This document shows, piece after piece, positions 61,993-64,000 of a stretch of 64,000 nt of DNA. Below the pieces are notes generated by a model. It was not told the origin of the DNA, did no database searches, and worked only from the letters and a program-made list of their open reading frames with translations. Within the stretch, counting starts at the first letter, position 1, and every line of letters starts with the position of its first letter. The position numbers and the translations under genes were made by a program. The stretch comes from Candidatus Nitrospira neomarina (GTDB lineage Bacteria; Nitrospirota; Nitrospiria; Nitrospirales; UBA8639): positions 1,364,001-1,428,000 of the forward strand of contig NZ_CP116968.1 in assembly GCF_032051675.1 (NCBI RefSeq), given 5' to 3'.

Positions 61993-64000
61993 GTGTCGAT
62001 TCGGAATGGCGTCATCAAGATTGCTAACGAATATCTTGAAGCCAAAACTCAGCCGTTGAGGGCCCATCCATTGGCCGCATTTATCCGTGATGCACTACCC
62101 AAGGAAATCGGGCATGCGGTCAATAGGACAGGGGATGAACAGCAGCTTATCGTGCAGGGGACGAAACTCCCTGGCAATTGGGCTTCGGTCCCCTGGATTG
62201 GGATTATGGATACCCGTCTTACGGACAGCATTCAACGAGGGATTTATGTCGTTCTGTTGTTTGCTGAAGATATGCGCACCGTCTTCTTCAGCCTTGCAAT
62301 GGGTGTGCAGAATACCTCTCGGAGGACGCAAGCCTCGTGGCTTCGCCAGATTCCAAATGATTTTCCTCCGCCGGAGGGGTTTGCCACAGGTCCATTACCT
62401 TCTGGGTCACTTGCGGCACAAGGAATCGGCGCCCGCTATGAGCAAGCTGTCGTTTACTTCAAGAAATACCCCCGCACCGAACTGCCGGATGAGATTAAGC
62501 TGGAGGCAGATCTCCTCGTCATTTGCAATCTACTCCGGCGTATTGGTGATAGCGGACAATACCGAATTGCCAATGCCGACGAACAACCCGAAGTAATATC
62601 TATTACCATTCAGGGCCGTGATTTTCAATTCTCAGCAGATGACGTTGAGCACGCCTTTGCAAAGACGACGGAACCGCAATGGAAAGACAGACCCGGGGTT
62701 GAACCGTATTGGCATGTCATCGTTGGTGATGAGAGCAAGCCTGTCAAAGCTGTTTTTCGCAATCTCCCCGGTGTGTCAGAGGGCTTCGACTTCACAAAAG
62801 ACGCCGCAGCACGGGCTTTCGAGCGCTTGAGTTTTGAAATTATCAATATCAAACAGGATCCGATGGTAGGCGAGCTCTGTCTACTCGGCACGTGGACTGA
62901 CGTTGATGAAGAGGATGCAGTCCAGGTTAGAGCCGCTATTGCCTCCAAAAGCGCATGGGCTAGCTGGTGGAGTTTCCCGATTCGGGAGGAGTTCCACTCA
63001 AAGCTTCAACAACCGTTCTACTTTTACGTCAACGCTGGCAAGCAGAGCTTCCCTTTTCGTATGAAAGTTGAGCAATTTCAGACAAGCCGCGGTAATGAGG
63101 GGATGGCAAGCCCATGGCCAGAGATCACTGACGCTGAGTGTGTCGGTAAGTTACGGGCCGGACCCAAGAACTCCGAAGTCTTCAAAACATGGCTCTATGT
63201 GACGGAATTTGAATCGCTGGCCCCGCCGCTCACGTTGGATAGCTTTGACCCTGCGCTAGGGTCGAAGCGAACGGCACTTTTAAACCAGAGTGCATTTGGT
63301 TACGCATATCGGAAAAACTCTGTCGCTAACGAATTGGCACAACACCCACAGATCCCTCTCAATTTAATCCTCTATGGCCCGCCGGGCACTGGCAAAACAC
63401 ACTGGATGCGCCAGAAGTTCGCTGACTATACCAATGAACCAAGCGATGTGGACCACGAAACTTGGATCCAGGAATTACTCACCAACTATGGATGGCGTCC
63501 CGTGATTGCCGCATCGCTCGCCGAACTCAAGCATCCAGCACGGGTACCAGAGATTCGCGACCACCCCTGGGTACAAGCTAAGACGAAGCAACGTGGCCGA
63601 ACCGCGGCAGCGGTTCATGCCACGCTTTGGGGCTACCTGCAGGAACACACGCCCGAGACAGTTCCTGCGGTAAAAACCAGCATTCGCCGCCCCCCTTTCA
63701 TCTTCTCGAAGCGCGGCTCTGGTGAGTGGGAGTTGCAACCAGACTGGCAAGAGCTCGACGAGGAATCTGCCGAGCTCGCGCGCTTACTACAGGCAGGGCC
63801 TAGCGGAGCAATGGAGCCAATCCGTCGCTACCGCGTGGTGACATTTCATCCTTCCTTTAGCTACGAGGACTTCATTCGAGGGATTCGCCCTGTTGCGACT
63901 ACGGAGGATGGCTCGACCCAATTTCGTATAGTCGATGGGGTGTTCAAGCAGATCTGTGATGAGGCTCGCGCAAATCCGTCCAAACGCTATGCTCTCTTTA
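61993..64000 (+). CDS. McrB-like GTPase of a type IV restriction system, cut by the window end
   Basis: The frame is open from GTG 61993 (AGGAGG six bases upstream) to the last base, 669 residues. The N-terminus (ANEYLEAKTQPLRAHPLAAF, NWASVPWIGIMDTRLTDSIQ, GIYVVLLFAEDMRTVFFSL) is an MrcB_N domain (DUF3578), a sensor of modified DNA in this group. The middle (about 320-430) has WWSFPIREEFHSKL, ASPWPEITDAE and FKTWLYVTEFESLAPPL, reminiscent of an EVE/PUA-like domain. The AAA+ GTPase domain begins with LYGPPGTGKTHW (Gly462 onward) and continues at VVTFHPSFSYEDFIRGIRPV and KRYALF. An insert of about 120 residues lies between Walker A and HPSFSYEDF. The McrC nuclease would be expected next, outside the window. 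Confidence 0.85.
   Translation, partial: MSIRNGVIKIANEYLEAKTQPLRAHPLAAFIRDALPKEIGHAVNRTGDEQQLIVQGTKLPGNWASVPWIGIMDTRLTDSIQRGIYVVLLFAEDMRTVFFSLAMGVQNTSRRTQASWLRQIPNDFPPPEGFATGPLPSGSLAAQGIGARYEQAVVYFKKYPRTELPDEIKLEADLLVICNLLRRIGDSGQYRIANADEQPEVISITIQGRDFQFSADDVEHAFAKTTEPQWKDRPGVEPYWHVIVGDESKPVKAVFRNLPGVSEGFDFTKDAAARAFERLSFEIINIKQDPMVGELCLLGTWTDVDEEDAVQVRAAIASKSAWASWWSFPIREEFHSKLQQPFYFYVNAGKQSFPFRMKVEQFQTSRGNEGMASPWPEITDAECVGKLRAGPKNSEVFKTWLYVTEFESLAPPLTLDSFDPALGSKRTALLNQSAFGYAYRKNSVANELAQHPQIPLNLILYGPPGTGKTHWMRQKFADYTNEPSDVDHETWIQELLTNYGWRPVIAASLAELKHPARVPEIRDHPWVQAKTKQRGRTAAAVHATLWGYLQEHTPETVPAVKTSIRRPPFIFSKRGSGEWELQPDWQELDEESAELARLLQAGPSGAMEPIRRYRVVTFHPSFSYEDFIRGIRPVATTEDGSTQFRIVDGVFKQICDEARANPSKRYALF

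Overview
The window comes from a Gram-negative chromosome of moderately high GC. The mix of genes (DUF3386 protein, MtnA, an HD-GYP regulator with a hybrid kinase, an AsmA-type protein, secreted PASTA/FG-GAP proteins, caspase-like and SUMF1-domain proteins, many toxin-antitoxin pairs) suggests a Nitrospira-like member of the Nitrospirota. That placement is an inference from gene content; no rRNA or other phylogenetic marker is present.

Region 1 (1-7.8 kb): the tail of an MDR alcohol dehydrogenase, tRNA-Thr(UGT), a membrane-anchored SUMF1-fold protein, an outer-membrane beta-barrel protein, a decayed caspase-like remnant, and a 1249-residue exported caspase / coiled-coil / SUMF1 fusion. Region 2 (7.8-22.9 kb): four paralogous minus-strand genes, each encoding a signal peptide, tandem PASTA domains, a propeller-like central domain and six FG-GAP-like repeats. 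The PASTA number rises along the array (5, 7, 10, about 14). The last copy contains six nearly identical 204-bp units and is frameshifted by a 127-bp tandem duplication.

Region 3 (23-39.4 kb) is ordinary chromosome: DUF3386 protein; an FAD monooxygenase / degenerate nucleotidyltransferase / TPM-domain operon; a lipoprotein; an HD-GYP response regulator followed by a hybrid sensor kinase; mtnA; an AsmA-like giant; and an HD-domain protein / YjbQ / HtrA-type protease run. Region 4 (39.5-52.6 kb) is accessory DNA. Eleven copies of a structured repeat, usually 188 bp, all lie in the same orientation. They separate toxin-antitoxin modules (HigBA, HicBA-like, DUF433/DUF5615, DUF2281/PemK, CHP02574/RelE), small unknown genes and a few larger genes (pepN, a YfdX-like gene, a DUF2254 gene). 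A second short motif, TGTAC-N17-GTACA or a variant, precedes several modules. Three of the five toxin genes look damaged or atypical.

Region 5 (53 kb to the end) is a defence island transcribed rightwards: hsdR, hsdM, hsdS (type I restriction-modification), a PtuA-like ATPase and a PtuB-like HNH protein (Septu type), then an McrB-like GTPase cut by the window end. From hsdM to ptuB successive genes overlap by 4 bp, so restriction-modification and Septu appear to be one translationally coupled operon, with a type IV-like system directly behind.
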